NCBI GenBank assembly: GCA_028456385.1
Contig: JALNQF010000097.1
Coordinates: forward strand, 106,113 to 170,112
DNA: 64,000 bases
Direction: 5' to 3'
DNA from: Ophiosphaerella korrae
Lineage: Eukaryota > Ascomycota > Dothideomycetes > Pleosporales > Phaeosphaeriaceae
Part shown: one piece after another, positions 47,583 to 58,380 of the stretch
Numbering within the stretch: position 1 is the stretch's first letter
Layout of the letters: every line of letters starts with the position of its first letter
Position numbers and translations under genes: made by a program
Notes under the pieces: generated by a model
Database searches by the model: none
Seen by the model: only the letters and a program-made list of their open reading frames with translations
Told to the model about the DNA's origin: nothing

Positions 47583-49091
47583 TCAAACTAGCGACAAAGT
47601 CATGAGTTCCCAACCGCCTTCTGGCCGAATTCTGCAGAGAAGGGCTTCAGTATCACCTTCAATAGCTGTCTTCAAATCGAGGTATTCATATAATCCAATG
47701 CGCTGATAAGTTGAATCATCCAGCTTTTCTGTGATTAAGATGGCGACTATTCTACCCCGAACAGTGTCCCTAGTCCCGATATACAAAGCGACAAGATCTT
47801 TACTAGGTTGTCGCTGTGGAACATCCAAGCTGCAAAAACAGAGGCAAAAACCAGGGAGGTCTCGTTTGTCCATATAGCATTTGACAGCCCAGCTTCTTAT
47901 TTGGATACATGTTTGGAACGCCTCATGTCCGCCAACGTGCATATAGGTCTCCGGGTAGCGGTTCATGTTGATAAGATTGCCATTGCAAAGTACAGCCCAG
48001 ATACTTATATCCTCCTGGTAATGGAATTTACCATAGTCATTTGGATAATGGAGCGAGGCGGTGGTGTCTGGGTGTCGGCTTGCTTTGATAGATGCCTAGC
48101 TCCATGATGGATAAATGCACTTTCTGCTCTCCGACAACTCCTGCAAGTAATTACTATTATTAACCGTCCAACCTAGACTGAGGGCGAATTGCGATATTGG
48201 AGAGCCCACTGGCAGAGAATTCCAACTGGCCATTGATGTTGGATTGCAATAGAGTATCGGTACGCCATGAAGTTGGGCAGCACGAATCTCTACTTGCTTA
48301 TCATTCGCTGAGAATCCATGAATAATCCCTAGAATAGCAATCACAATGCCCTTGCTAAATGATATCCGTCTCTGAAAGAATTCCTCTAGTTGCATGTATA
48401 GGCCAGCTCGGTCACTGAAATTTAAGTATTTGAATGCTCTGATCAAGTAAGTTAAACTCCATGGATCGAGAACATCAAGCTCTGGCTCGAAGGGGATGAT
48501 AGGCGCCAAAGCCTCTATGCCCTGCGTTGCCGCGCAATGCCAATATATTTGAGAGTCGGTGAAAACTAGTCGGCGACAAGACAAAACCAGTTCTTGCAAT
48601 GTCCAACCGCGTGTGATCCAAGTAGAATTATTTAGCTCGTCAACTGGGTTATTTAGAGCAACAAATTTTAATTCGGGCTGTCCTCTGACCATGAAGGATC
48701 GTAAAGGAGGGCGCAAGGTGCCATTGATACCTGGTAGGCCACTTTGCGGACCGTTTCCTGATGCAGCTATGATTGTAAGTGCTGCGCCTTGATAAATCAA
48801 GTTCATTTTTTGAACAAGGTCGTGTTTCTCGACGTTGTTCGACTAGTCGATACAATATCGGTCAACCCAGAGATATGGTATTCTAAGTTGGAGTGCAACA
48901 TACATAGAGTCTTCTATAGTTTTGGGTAGGTCATCAAGAGGAGTTGAAGTAGACATCGATCCACCAACAAAAGGTGTGTCTCCCCAAACATAGCTCAAGC
49001 AAGCGTATACGACCCCAGGTTCGATGTAGCACAGCCGACGTTGAGCGCAGTGGATAACTCTCAGGGGTGTATTTATTTGCAGAAGAGAACA
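47583..49091 (-). pseudogene. HET-domain (heterokaryon incompatibility) gene inactivated by two TAG codons
   Basis: One frame runs 503 codons from 49091 to 47583 with only two internal stops. In order it shows LRVIHCAQRRLCYIEPG, YACLSYVWGD (HET opening), LPKTIEDSMYVALQLRIPYL, WVDRYCID then TAG (48843-48845) where the family has Gln (CIDQ). It continues MNLIYQGAALTIIAASG, STWITRGWTLQELVLS and IYPSWS then TAG (48096-48098), where the family has Trp (PSWSWAS), then ASIKASRHPD to the end (RIGLYEYLDLKTAI). CAG to TAG and TGG to TAG are both RIP-type transitions. A TAA at 49092-49094 closes the frame on the 5' side, so the start is missing or lies beyond an intron. HET genes drive cell death after fusion of incompatible hyphae; this allele should give only fragments. 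Confidence 0.85.
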
Positions 49092-49194
49092 TTAATGTTC
49101 AGCTACACACTAATTGAGCTAGTCCTTCGCGACCACAAGGCTTTTTAGCTCTTTGTCAACATTTCTTACATACGTGCTGGGGACAACTAAAATA

Positions 49195-51170
49195 ACGTGG
49201 TTGGCAAGCGAGTTGCGTACGCAAGCGAGTTGCGCACCCAACCAACTTTGCGCACCTCTTCAAGCGTACAACTCAACAACGCAGTAGAGTAGAGAGTATA
49301 TATTTATATAATAAATCAAGTAGTAGCTTCTCTATCTTTCTTACATGTACGCGAGTTGTGCCTAGTCTCTCTGCACCTCTTACAGCGTGCGCGAGCCTGG
49401 CGACTTGAGCCTGAACGCCGCCTACTCTCGTGCTGTTCACGATTAATCTAGTGATCAGCCTCTAGTTAAGCAATTATATCCTCTCCCTATCCCTTTATTA
49501 AGACTCCTTTCTTCTAAATCTACTTCTTTTTTCGTAATTTACGCTTACTAGCTCCCTTATTAGCTCTCTTAAGAATAGAGATCTAATCGCATATTAACTT
49601 AGCTTCTAGCATTATTATATAAGCTCCCTTTTTAAGTTAATTAATTACGTTAATAATTAATACTAGTAATAAGCTCTTATACTAGCGTACGCGCTTACGT
49701 ATAAGTGTTAACTAAGCCTCTAGCTTACGTACGTTACTTAGCGTATAAGCTACTTAGGGAGCCTCTAGTAGAGCTAGAGTAGCTAGAGTAGGCGTATAGA
49801 GCTAGATATTAAGTCTTAAGATAACTACTTCTAGCTAAAGTAGAATAAGGCTAGTAGCTTAAAAAGCTAAGTAAATATTTACTCTTATAAAGGCCTAGTT
49901 AAAAGCTATATAAAAGGCTAGTAGGAATTTAAGTTTAGTAATATAATTAATATAGTTCTAGATTAAGCTCTTAACTTAATAGCTATACGCCTTCTTTAAT
50001 AAAAAGAAGTAGCTAATATTAAGAAGCTAAAGTAAGTAAGATAAGTAAGCTAGTATATAGAGTATATAGATATTATTCTTTTTATAGATCTTATTAAACT
50101 TAAAAAAGTAGTAGCTTTTATAACTATTAAGTATAAGTAGCTAATATATACTAACTACTTAGTTCTTTATATACTTATTAAAGTACTTAAGCTAGTTAAT
50201 AGCTAGCTTATCTATTATCTAGCTATTTTTACTAATTTTAATAGCTTAGTCTTATTAGATATAGTTTTCTTTATACTAAGTAGAAAGATAGAACTTACTA
50301 GTAAAGATAAGAAATAGTAAAACTACTTAGCTAGTAGTATTAATTATAGTAATTACTATTACCTACTTATAATTACTAGGCTAGATAGCTTTTAGCTTAC
50401 TTCTTTTCTTTAACTTTATTATAATAAGCTAAGTTATAATCTTACTTATTATAAAGCTAGCTTTATTAAAGTTATAAATATCTTTATTAGCTATTTTATA
50501 TATAGCTTTTATATACTATACTATTTTAAACTAGCTATTTATAGTAGCTAAGTCTTTATATAAAGCTTACTACTTATTATATAAATAATTAAAATATATT
50601 ATAAAACTATCTATATACTTAATAAAGTTAGCTAGCTACTTTTACTTAACTAGTAGTATATTATAGATAGCTAGTAGCTTATTAGCTATCTTATATATAG
50701 TAGCTAAAGTTAGAGTAAAACTATAAGAATCTAGATTAAGTATTAAGCTAAGTTACTAGTAGATTAGAAGTATTATAGTAAGAGTATAGAGAGTTAAGTT
50801 ATAGTAAAGAGTATAGTAATAGATAGAGTAATTACTAACTAGCTAGTAATTTCTTTAAAGAGCTTATATACTCTTCTCTTAAAGCTAACTACTTTAAACT
50901 AACTTAAAATAGAGTAGTATTAAGTCTTTAGAACTAAGTAAAAGTAATAAAAGTAAGTAAGCTTTTATAAGATAAGCGAGGTTAATAAATAAGTTAGTTA
51001 CTTAACTTAATTAATAGTTAGCTCTTATTAGAGTATTATAAAGTATATAAGTATTAATAGATAGATAAAAATCTAATTAAAGTATTAGTTATAATACTCT
51101 ATTAAAATAAAAGTATAAAGAAGAGATTAAATATAATAGTCTATAAAGGTCTATTAACGTTCTTATATAC
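49195..51170 (-). mobile_element. Pogo/Fot1-type DNA transposon, RIP-degraded (right end uncertain)
   Basis: The left end is preceded by TA (49193-49194) and begins ACGTGGTTGGCAAGCGAG, with AAGCGAGTTGCG repeated twice. On the minus strand, through many stops, the Fot1/Pogo DDE transposase can be read. DIYNFNKASF (near 50480) corresponds to the usual DIYNFDEAGF, LLILNSYKS (50126-50128 at the key codon) to LLILDSHES, and LL-x-LLNI (50018-50020) to LLQPLDV, followed by YFFLLKKAYS and a tail matching NYINYITKLKFL. All three catalytic Asp codons now read Asn. Spacing between the last two fits DD35D. The right terminus was not found, so the end given is a guess. Confidence 0.8.
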
Positions 51171-51199
51171 TTACTATCTAGTATTTATTTCTAAGTACT

Positions 51200-51275
51200 T
51201 ACTCTAGAGTATTTACTCTAAAGCGCTTATTCTAGAGTATTTACTCTAGAGCGTTCGCTCTAGAGCGTTTACTAC
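51200..51275. repeat. Short tandem repeat of TCTAGAGYRTTTACTC-type units
   Basis: Four to five imperfect units, each containing the palindrome CTCTAGAG, at the likely right side of the DNA transposon. Confidence 0.6.
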
Positions 51276-51628
51276 TAAATAGTTACGTATTTAGCTATAC
51301 TATATTACTTAGCCTAATTACATATAATATAATAGTTTACTTACTACTTAGTATTATAATACTATTCCCTTTTCTTACGCTAAGTCTATTCTTAGGCCTA
51401 GGCCTCTATTAGCTAGGTCTAGCTTATAAGTAGTTTACTCTACCTTTTAGTTAAAAACTATCTTACTATAATATTACTTTCCTTATAGTTTTATAAACTT
51501 TATCTCTTATTAGAAATTTTTACTATAAACTATATTTTAGAAACACTTTATTTATATTATTCTCTTTTAGGTATTTCTTATTTTATTATACTAGATTCTA
51601 CTCTAAAGTATACTAAGTATACTTATAT

Positions 51629-53340
51629 AATATAATAGGGTTACTAGAGTTAACTTTCTAATAACTTCTAGGTTTATTAGTAGATTAAAAGTTAATAATA
51701 AAAGCTTATATTATAATTAGGTAATAACTATAAATAATAGTTAGTTTGTATATAGAATATTAAGTATTAGTATTCTAGGTTAGAGATTAGATTACTAATA
51801 CTATCCTAATAATACGTATTCTATTTAACTATATACTTATACTAATCTATTTATACGTAACTATAGATTACTCTAATCTATTTATATATTATTATAGATT
51901 ACTCTAATCTATATATATGTAGTTATAGATTACTACTACGTATCCTAGTTATAAGTAGTCTCTTAATTAAAGTTATTACCCTACTTATCCTATACTTTGT
52001 TAGTACCTAAGTTAAGACTAATTAGTTTTATTTTAATTTCTCTTATTATACCTATAATATATAAGGTATCTCTATATTAGTATAACCTAAGAGTCTCTTA
52101 ATTAAACTTATAAAGAGTTCTATAAAAAAGTTAATAATAATTAAAAACTTTTTACTATTATTATTACTTATTTACTATATAATAAGAAAATATTAAAATC
52201 TACTAAAGAGCGTACTTGTTATAAGGCCTTATACCTAGTATTAAAGTTAAAGTAAGAAGGTAATAAGGTTTTAGCGTAAGTTCTTAACTATTCTACTACT
52301 ACTATTAATATTACCTCTTCTCTTACTATCTAGTTTACTATTAGCTTATTAGATAAATTTATTATAACTAAAAGTACTTTATAGGCTCTACGTAGTTAGG
52401 TTTATTATAGAACTTTCTTTTACTAATATATCTATTATATCCTAGCTATAGCTTTATATATCTTATATATCCTAGTATATAGTACTTATTTCTTACTTTC
52501 TTAAGTATCTACTAATAATTCTATAGATTAGCTTTAGGTTCCTACGTATTTTTACTTACTAAGTAGCCTTTCTATTTTACTAGCTACTTTTAGAGAAACT
52601 ATATACTTTAGAAAGTATTATATTTTATTTCTTAATATCTTTATAAGTCTTTAACTTTAAACTTATTATCCTCTTCTTTTTAATATTAGAATTACTACTA
52701 TACTAGTATTTTTAGCTTAGCTAGTTCTAGTAGGCTTATATAGAACTTAAAGTATACTTTAGTATCTTTAGGTAGTTCTAGTATTTTTATTACTAGCTTA
52801 TTATCTTCTTTAACTAAAAATAGTCTAACTTTAATATAGTCTAGTCCTTTAATAAGTTACTTTATTTATAGATTCTTTATATAAAGATACGCTTTATCTT
52901 CTTCTTTTAGTTAAGGTACTATTTTTTATTTTTAATTAATATATAAAATACTTTATTTCTAAGCTTTCTTTAGTTTTTATCTTATCTTATTGTAGAGTTC
53001 TTATATATCTTTAACTCTAACTAATACTACTTCTATTTTAGGTCCTAGTAGTATTCTCTTAAATAAATTAGGGTATATTCTATAGTTTATAAAATATAGT
53101 ATTTTACTTATTACTTCTAAGTACTTATTATTATATACTAATTATACTATAAGTAATAGTAATACCTAATTATTCTACTTCTAAGTACTATAAATCCTTA
53201 GGTATATTTTTAATATTTTATTAGTCTACTCTATCTATCTATCTATTTATAGATAATAGGCTATTAATAGCTTCTTTTTTATCTCTATTACTATAAGTAG
53301 TATTATCTAGTAATTAGACGTAAAAAGCTTATCTCTTATA
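51629..53340 (-). mobile_element. 3' part of a RIP-degraded Ty3/Gypsy element (copy C)
   Basis: A degraded LTR-like start near 51629-51640 (TAATAGGGTTACTAGAGTTA) matches the unit at 54928. On the minus strand between about 53160 and 52690 the integrase C-terminus can be read: YNNKYLEVISK, INYRIYPNLFKRILLGPK, VKDI-x-ELYNKIR, ELPKDTKVYF. This is the order found in Gypsy pol. Many stops. No intact frame. The sequence diverges from copies A and B, so it is a related but distinct family. The 5' pol part is missing to the right. Confidence 0.7.
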
Positions 53341-54927
53341 AGGTAGACTTTACGCAAGATAACTTAATAAGGTAGTTTTAATAATTAATTAAAAAGAGTA
53401 AATAGTAGATAAAGCTATCTAAGTAAGTACTAGGTATATATACCTAGTAGCCTACTAAGCACTAACTAAAAGTAGAAAGGTAGTTAAATATTAGTAAGTT
53501 GTAAACTTACTAATATATTAGTAAGTTCGCAATATTAGTAAGTTTGCGATGTTAGTAAGTTTGCTATATTAGTAAGTTATAAACTTACTAATATTAGTGC
53601 GAAAATAAGAGATATAAGAGATAACTCTCTTATACGTCTCTCTCCTTTTAAAGAGCAAATTCCTAGAGCTTAAAAAGGGCTCTAATTAACTAATAATACC
53701 TATTAGGTAGTAGTAGTAGTAGCTAGGGTTAAGGAGGTTAACTATTTTTAGAGTTAAAATTATTATTTATAAAGTATAGAGCTAAGGTTTTTACTAATTT
53801 TAGTGTAAAATTAAGACGCGCGCAACTTCTATATATAAAACGTGTTAACTATAAACTCTTTTCTACTACTTCTACTTTATACTAATAAAATTAAACCTAA
53901 AAGTATTTATATATAGTATAAGGGAAGGTAAAGTTAATACTACTAAGTAACTTAATAGTACTAGATCTCTATATAGGTACTTACTATAGATATAGGCTTT
54001 ACGATAAGTAGGTTTGTTAATATAGGAGACCTAGTAAGCCTAATATTTACAAGTATTAGGGGGTAGGCGGCGTAGAGTAGCTCTAGCTAGAAATTTAGTA
54101 GCTAGTTATAAATTCTATAATAGTAAACTAAACCTACGTATAACTAGTTATAAGAGAGTATAGTAGTTGTAGCTATAGTAGTAGAGTAAGCCTTAACCTA
54201 AAAAGAGTCTTATACTTACTAGCTAAGGTAAACTATTCCTACTATTTTTATACTATAATTTATCTTTAGCTAGTAGTAAAGTTTTCTAATTGCGCCTTAG
54301 AGGGCCTTTTTACGCCTACTAATAGCTAGAGTACTTTACTAGGTTACGTTTTTATTAGGCTCTATTTTAGGTATATAGTTAGTATTTTAGGCTTCTCTAG
54401 GTAGTTCTAGTAAAAGTTAAAAGTAGTAATTATACTTTATAAAGAGGCTTTTTTGCGCCTATTAATAGTTTTAAGCTTATCTAGGTAGTTCTAGTAAGAG
54501 CTAAAGGTAGTAATTACGCCTTAGAGAGAGCTTTTTTTATACCTATTAGTAGGTTAAGATACTCTAATAGGTTACGTCTTTATTAGAGCTCTATTTTTTT
54601 AGTATATATAGAGTTAGTAGTTTAGCTTTTTCTAAGTAGTTTTAGTAAAAGTTAAAGGTAGCTTTATATTTTATAAATTCTTCTACTAGCTCCTATATAG
54701 GTTTATTATAGCTAGTCTAGTAAACTAAGTAGTACTATCTTACGTATTTTCTATACTCTTTAAAGCGTACGTCTAAGATAGCTTCTACTAGGTATTCTTT
54801 ATATACGCTACTAGTTTCTTTATTAGTAATAATAATAGGAATTAGCTATAGTAGGTCTTAATCTAGTAAGAGCTTCTAATCTCTAAGGTATAAGAGTTTT
54901 AGAAAAAAGACTAGGAATACGCCTTTA
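53341..54927 (-). mobile_element. 3' end of another chromodomain Gypsy-like element (copy D), interrupted by copy A
   Basis: A chromodomain-like stretch can be read on the minus strand at about 54810-54640: EYLVEAILDVRFKEYRKYVR, VY-x-TSYNKPI, ELVEEFIKYKATFN. It is followed at 54640-54290 by tandem units of a Thr/Pro/Lys-type tail. The rest of its pol is absent because copy A begins at 54928. The left boundary is not defined; 53341 is where recognisable copy-C coding stops. Also in this stretch is the 53489-53597 repeat cluster. Confidence 0.5.
53489..53597. repeat. Cluster of direct and inverted TTAGTAAGTT repeats
   Basis: TTAGTAAGTT occurs five times directly and its inverse AACTTACTAA twice, the outer copies forming near-palindromes. 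Without C-to-T change they would read TTGGCAAGTT, so they could be remnants of a transposon terminus. Confidence 0.7.
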
Positions 54928-55090
54928 TGTAATAGGTGTTACTAGAGTTAACTTCCTAATACCTAATTAGGAGTTAGTAGATTAAGAGATAATAACAAAA
55001 GTTCGTGTTAGGATCTATAATAACTATAAATAATAGAAGATATTTTATAACTATCTTATATAAGCGTTCTATAGTTAAAAGATTAAATTA
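54928..55090. repeat. LTR unit, copy A (3' LTR of the minus-strand element; first part)
   Basis: The segment TGTAATAGGTGTTACTAGAG... through ...TATAGTTAAAAGATTAAATT aligns base for base, with transitions only in most places, to 57240-57402 and 63839-64000. True LTR length is larger but cannot be fixed inside the window. Confidence 0.75.
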
Positions 55091-57239
55091 CTAATACTAT
55101 CCTAATAATACGTATTACTAATAACTATATACTTACTATAATCTATAATCTATATTTACTAAGATTAATAGATTATAGATTAGCTTAATCTATAATCTAC
55201 TACTACTAAGAGTCTATAGATTATAGATTACTCTAAGTATCCTAATTATATATAGCTTCCTAGTTAGGCTTATAGCCTTTAGAGTTATATAAAACTAGGC
55301 TTATAGGATTAATTAGTTCTATTTATAGATCTTCTATTACTACTATAATACTATCTTCTCTTCTAAGTAAGTCCTTGTTTATCTATCCTAGAGCTAAAGT
55401 TATTAATCTAGTTTCTTTGTTAATATAGAGTTCTTTATCCTCTTTAATACCTATTTTATCTATATATTGTTACTATCTTCTTACTAATTATGTATTGCGC
55501 AATAGTGTTAAAATATTTCCTTATTCTTATTATACTTCTCCTAAGTTAAACCCTAAGTCTCTTCTTTATATTATTTCTATAAATAATAGTAAAGCTTATA
55601 AGGTATATATTTACGTAAATATACGTAGTTCTTATAATATATCTAGTGTTTCTCTCTCTAAGTATATATTAATTACGCTTATCTTTGTATTTAGGCTTAA
55701 TAATAATAAGGAAAGCTATTAACTAGACTTAAGAGAAATTACTATCTTAAATTATAAAAGCTAAAGCTAAGTATAAGCGTATCTAAGAGCTTATATAAAG
55801 TAAGCTAGTAGAGAATTAAGCTTATCTCTCTTGTCTTTATAAGATAAAGGCTTTAAATAATAAGAAATTAGCTAAGTAGTTAGTAGCTCTAGAAGCTAAG
55901 CTAGATCTAGATAAGGCGTTTAGTATTACTATAGTAGGTCTTACGCTAGACGTCTTTATTATCTCTCTATCTATTATTAGTAGTGTTAGTTCTCTTAGTT
56001 TACTACTAGGCGTTCTAGAAGGTTTTAACTTTAGTAGTCTTCTAGTTTCTTAAAGTAATTAAGATTATCCTCTAGTTCTTATATTTTCTCCTATAGTTGT
56101 CCTTTCTCGTCTATACCTATCTATTCTACTAGGTAGTAGTTCCTACTATTATAGAACTAGTGTTGTAAGATTTCTTTAACTTCTTATTCTTCTTATTCTC
56201 TATACATATCTACTTTATACACTAGTAGTTCTACGTTTTATAGTACTATTTTAAGTAGCGCTACGTAGAAGGTTAGGTATATCCTTATCTTATTTAGTAG
56301 CTTTAGTCTAAATATAACTAGTAAGATTTCTTTTTTAATTTTGTATAGTTTTATCTTAACGTAGTCTAGTTTTAAACTAAGCTATTTACTTTTAATATTC
56401 TTCTATACTAACTATACTTTTTCTCTTTTTCTAAATTAGGGTCCTCTTTTATATTTCTTATTATAATACTTTACTATCTAATTATATAAGAATTTTGCGT
56501 CCTATCTTAGTTAATTATATATATCTTTAAGTCTATTAGCGAAGTTTTCTCTTCTTAAGAACTAAGATATCTAGTTTCTTAGTATTTAGTATATATTAGG
56601 TTTAAATCTATAGTTTATAAAGAAAGGTAATACTCTTATTACTATATTCTTTACGCTATTATATGCTAACTGTGCTATAAGTAATAACTATACCTAGTTA
56701 TTTTAGTTGTAGTTAAGGTAGTATCTTAAGTATTGTTCTACTATCTAATTTATTTATTCTAACTATCTATCTATCTATAAGTAGTATACTATTAATATTA
56801 CGTATTTAATTCTTAATTATACTGTTATTATTCCCTATAGTTTTAATATAAATCTTATATCTCTATCTATAATAATCTTATCTAGTAGTCTATATTAGCT
56901 AATTATAGTTCCTAGAACCTAGTATATAGTAACTTCTATCTTACTTTTTTCTTTATATAGTCTAAAGTATAAGTACTTTATAAGTTTATCTACTATTATT
57001 AGGATTCTATTATACTTAACTCCTAATATTAGGTCTTTAGACTTAGGTAATTTTGTAATAAAGTCTATTATAATAACTCTCTATAGTTATTCTAGTACTT
57101 CTACTAGTTATAATATTCTATATAGTACGTATCTATTATACTTATTCTTCTAGTATTCTATATAGTCTTGTAGTACCTTAGTTACTAGTTATCTTACTTT
57201 TAGGATATAGTAATCTCGTAGTAACCTATCTAGGGTCTT
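54928..57239 (-). mobile_element. Ty3/Gypsy chromovirus copy A, 3' LTR to integrase, interrupted by copy B
   Basis: Starts with the LTR unit TGTAATAGGTGTTACTAG (54928). Pol lies on the minus strand and can be read through stops: chromodomain near 56060-56190, integrase C-terminus (YGxxPS-type region near 56600) and integrase core DFITKLP near 57065. It breaks off at 57239 inside the integrase zinc-finger region, exactly where the LTR of copy B begins. The missing pol and gag should lie to the right of copy B, outside the window. Nearly devoid of CpA and TpG. Confidence 0.75.
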
Positions 57240-57402
57240 TATAATAGGTGTTACTAGGGTCGACTTCCTAATACCTAATTAGAAGTTAGTAGATTAAGAG
57301 ATAATAATAAAAGTTTATATTAGGATCTATAATAACTATAAACAATAGAAGATATTTTATAACTATCTTATATTAGCGTTTTATAGTTAAAGGATTAAAT
57401 TA
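57240..57402. repeat. LTR unit, copy B 3' LTR (first part)
   Basis: Matches 54928-55090 and 63839-64000. Differences are mostly C/T and G/A, as expected from RIP. Confidence 0.75.
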
Positions 57403-57849
57403 CTAATACTATCCTAATAATGCGTATTACTACTAACTATATAGTAGTATATTCTTAGCAACTTTATTACTTTATATTTACTAAGATTACAAATTTACAA
57501 ATTTATTATATAATAGCTTTATAACTTTGTATTTACTAAGATCGCGAATTTACAAATTTATTACGTGTCCTAGTTGTAGTTAGTTTCCTAATTAAGCTTA
57601 TTATTCTATAAGTTATTACTCTACTCTCTCTATACTTTGTATAAGGCTAGGCGTAGACTAATTAGTTCTATCTCTATTTCTCTTATTATTACTATAACAC
57701 TATTCTCTCTTCTAAGTAGTCTCTTATTTCTCTATCTTAGAGCTAAGGTTATTAATCCTATTTCTTTGTTAATCTCTAGTTCGTTATTACTTCTTATACT
57801 ATCTTGTTCTTAGCGTAATAAACTTCTTCTAGTAGCTCGTATTATTTGT

Positions 57850-58380
57850 AATAGTATTAAGATATTTCCTTATTATTATTATATAAAGCTAAGTCTTACT
57901 TGTCTTATATCTTTAAATAATAGTAAGTACTATAATAAGTGTATTCTTACTAATATATAGTATAAGTATATTTCTTCTAGGGTTTTACTTATAGAATATA
58001 AGTGTTTAATTTCTATATAGTTTCCTTCTACTAAGTTATATAGGGCAAGCTATTAATAGAGCTTAATTATAATTATTGTTATAGCTTACTATAGCTAAAG
58101 CTAAGTGTAAGTTAACTCTTTATAAGCTAGTAAAGCTTTATTTCTATATTAAGCGTCTTTATAAGATAAAAGCTTATAATAACGCTAAGTTGTCTAAATA
58201 GTTTTATACTTTAGAGGCTAAGTTAGACTTAGATAATACTATAGAGGCTACTCTAGCTCCTATTGTATTAGGCGCTCCTATTGCCTCTCTATCTAGTAGT
58301 AGTAATGCTAGTTTTTTTAGTTTGCTACTAGGCGCTCTAGAGGGTTTTGATTTTAGAACTCCTCTAGTTTCTTAGAGTAA
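57850..58380 (+). other. Degraded antisense open frame at the 3' end of copy B (also in copy A)
   Basis: Between the LTR region and the chromodomain, the strand opposite to pol carries a coherent degraded frame: LISLNNSKYYNKCI, then LVKLYFYIKRLYKIKAYNNA, LEAKLDLDNTIEATLAP and LLLGALEGFDF. Copy A has the same order in 55495-56050 (LYIISINNSKAYKVYIYVN, LEAKLDLDKA, LLLGVLEGFNF), including an uninterrupted 75-codon ATG frame at 55495-55722. Stops are TAA/TAG at positions compatible with CAA/CAG. Whether it was a real gene is open. Confidence 0.45.

Noticed and set aside
55495..55722. 75-codon ATG frame as a free-standing gene
   Set aside because: It lies inside chromovirus copy A in RIP-mutated DNA; treated as part of the possible antisense frame, not as a live gene.
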